Shown: one piece after another, positions 63,197 through 64,000 of the stretch
Numbering within the stretch: the stretch's first letter is position 1
Layout of the letters: each line of letters starts with the position of its first letter
DNA from: Bacillota bacterium
GTDB taxonomy: Bacteria; Bacillota; Clostridia; Peptostreptococcales; Anaerovoracaceae
Assembly: GCA_017417045.1 (NCBI GenBank)
Contig: JAFPZZ010000026.1
Coordinates: 1-64,000 of the forward strand
Length of the DNA: 64,000 nucleotides
Direction: 5' to 3'
Position numbers and translations under genes: made by a program
The notes under the pieces: generated by a model
Databases searched by the model: none
What the model saw: only the letters and a program-made list of their open reading frames with translations
Told to the model about the DNA's origin: nothing

Positions 63197-64000
63197 CTAT
63201 TCTCCCCATCTCGGGGCAACTGTAAATACCGCCTGCGTCCCTTCGGACGTGATCTGTTCTATTATTACATCTCTGAGGGGATCGCCCTGGGCGCCCATAC
63301 TGATGCTGCCCGTGGCTCCCTCGAGTTCGTAAACGTTAGTAAGCTTGCTCGCTATGAGCTCCCCATCATCCGTGCTGGAGGCCTCCTCCATGCCGGCGAG
63401 GGCCAGCAGGTACGCGTCGAAGCCGAAGGCGAATTCCTCGGAGGGCACGGCTCCCTGGCCGTTCCTCTTGGCGTACTCATTCAGCATGATCTGCGTGGTG
63501 TCGGAGCTGTAGGCGCTTATATCGTAATCCTCGATATATGATACACCGACGAGGTAATCTTCTTCAAGTGTCCTGTACTGGGGATCCGCGTCCTCGATAT
63601 CCTCCCAGCGGCTGTCCCCTATCCATTTGAAATCGAAGCCGCCGTTCTTCGCCGCACGTATCATCGCGTCGCCCTGGACGGCGCTCCCCGGGAAGAACAC
63701 CGTGCTGCAGCCGGACATCTCGAGCCTCCTCAGGACCGGCGTAAGGTCCTCGAGCTCGGGCGAATAGGTCAGCACCCTTATGCTGCCCTCCCTGCCGTTT
63801 GCCTTCTCCATCGTGCTTACGAACTGCTCGGCCAGAGCCTGAGAATAATCGTCGCCCTCGGCCATTATGACCACAGCCTCGGTCTCGCCCAGGCAGTCGA
63901 GCACGTACCTCGCCGCGCTCCTGCCCTCGAAGGCGTCTATGTAGCATACTCTGAAATAATACGGGTTGGTCTGCGTTATTAAAGGATTCTTCGCGGTGAT
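63197..64000 (-). CDS. ABC transporter substrate-binding protein, branched-chain amino acid type (C-terminal part)
   Basis: The last 267 codons of a gene that continues past the right edge; the frame is open to 64000. ITQTNPYYFRVCYIDAFEGRSAARYVLD, the ADFD-like GFDFKWIGDSRW, and FAFGFDAYLLALAGMEEASS match the periplasmic-binding-protein type 1 fold of LivJ/LivK-like proteins. The signal peptide is outside the window. Ligand unknown. Confidence 0.85.
   Translation of the reverse strand: MTAKNPLITQTNPYYFRVCYIDAFEGRSAARYVLDCLGETEAVVIMAEGDDYSQALAEQFVSTMEKANGREGSIRVLTYSPELEDLTPVLRRLEMSGCSTVFFPGSAVQGDAMIRAAKNGGFDFKWIGDSRWEDIEDADPQYRTLEEDYLVGVSYIEDYDISAYSSDTTQIMLNEYAKRNGQGAVPSEEFAFGFDAYLLALAGMEEASSTDDGELIASKLTNVYELEGATGSISMGAQGDPLRDVIIEQITSEGTQAVFTVAPRWGE

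Overview
The window reads as one chromosomal segment of a fairly GC-rich anaerobic Firmicute, class Clostridia. The evidence is the sporulation sigma factor SigH, an S-layer (SLH) protein, an ECF-type riboflavin transporter, type-Z S14, a bifunctional IspDF, a YacL/CarD block, and Bacillus-like order around radA...yacL-ispDF...cysS-mrnC...rlmB-sigH. Genus cannot be read from the sequence; an Eubacteriales lineage near Family XIII/Anaerovoracaceae is only a guess. Almost every gene lies on the minus strand. The exception is a plus-strand island at about 34.9-37.7 kb (DUF1177 protein, YitT-type membrane protein, XRE regulator). There is no phage, IS element, rRNA or CRISPR array.

Layout. 0-3.1 kb: prmC (cut by the left edge), yqhQ and rho, whose Rho carries a long repeat-built N-terminal extension. 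3.2-9.7 kb: cell-envelope genes, namely an SLH protein, an LCP ligase and two tandem O-antigen-polymerase/ligase-like membrane proteins. 9.8-10.6 kb: ribU under an FMN riboswitch. 10.7-12.1 kb: a methyltransferase, tRNA-Thr(GGT) and a PPC-domain protein. 12.2-25.9 kb: tex, sigH, rlmB, folA, thyA, an MFS transporter, mrnC, a small unknown ORF, cysS, proS, ispDF, yacL and carD. 26.1-34.7 kb: a two-component system, radA, an M20 amidohydrolase, an EF-G-like GTPase and asnS. 34.9-41.5 kb: accessory genes, including a truncated TetR regulator, a GNAT acetyltransferase, an MmcQ/YjbR protein, a second M20 hydrolase and an aspartate-dehydrogenase-like protein. 41.7-56.9 kb: the complete S10-spc-alpha ribosomal protein operon with secY, adk, map, infA and rpoA, read from a clear promoter at about 57.2 kb and ended by a strong terminator at 41.6 kb. 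57.5-64 kb: a 1075-residue MORN-AAA+-AAA+ fusion with a small unknown acidic partner, a CapA-like protein, a NifU-like protein and the end of an ABC substrate-binding protein.

The main novelty candidate is the pair at 57.5-61.4 kb: a duplicated MORN-repeat array joined to two CbbX/SpoVK-type AAA+ modules, next to an unrecognised acidic protein. Other notable signals are 21-bp tandem repeats coding heptapeptides at the N-termini of Rho and MrnC, low-complexity tails on RlmB and S3, a 159-bp long-hairpin element between folA and thyA, an unannotated 73-residue ORF coupled between cysS and mrnC, and a riboswitch terminator whose 3' arm is also the ribosome binding site of ribU.
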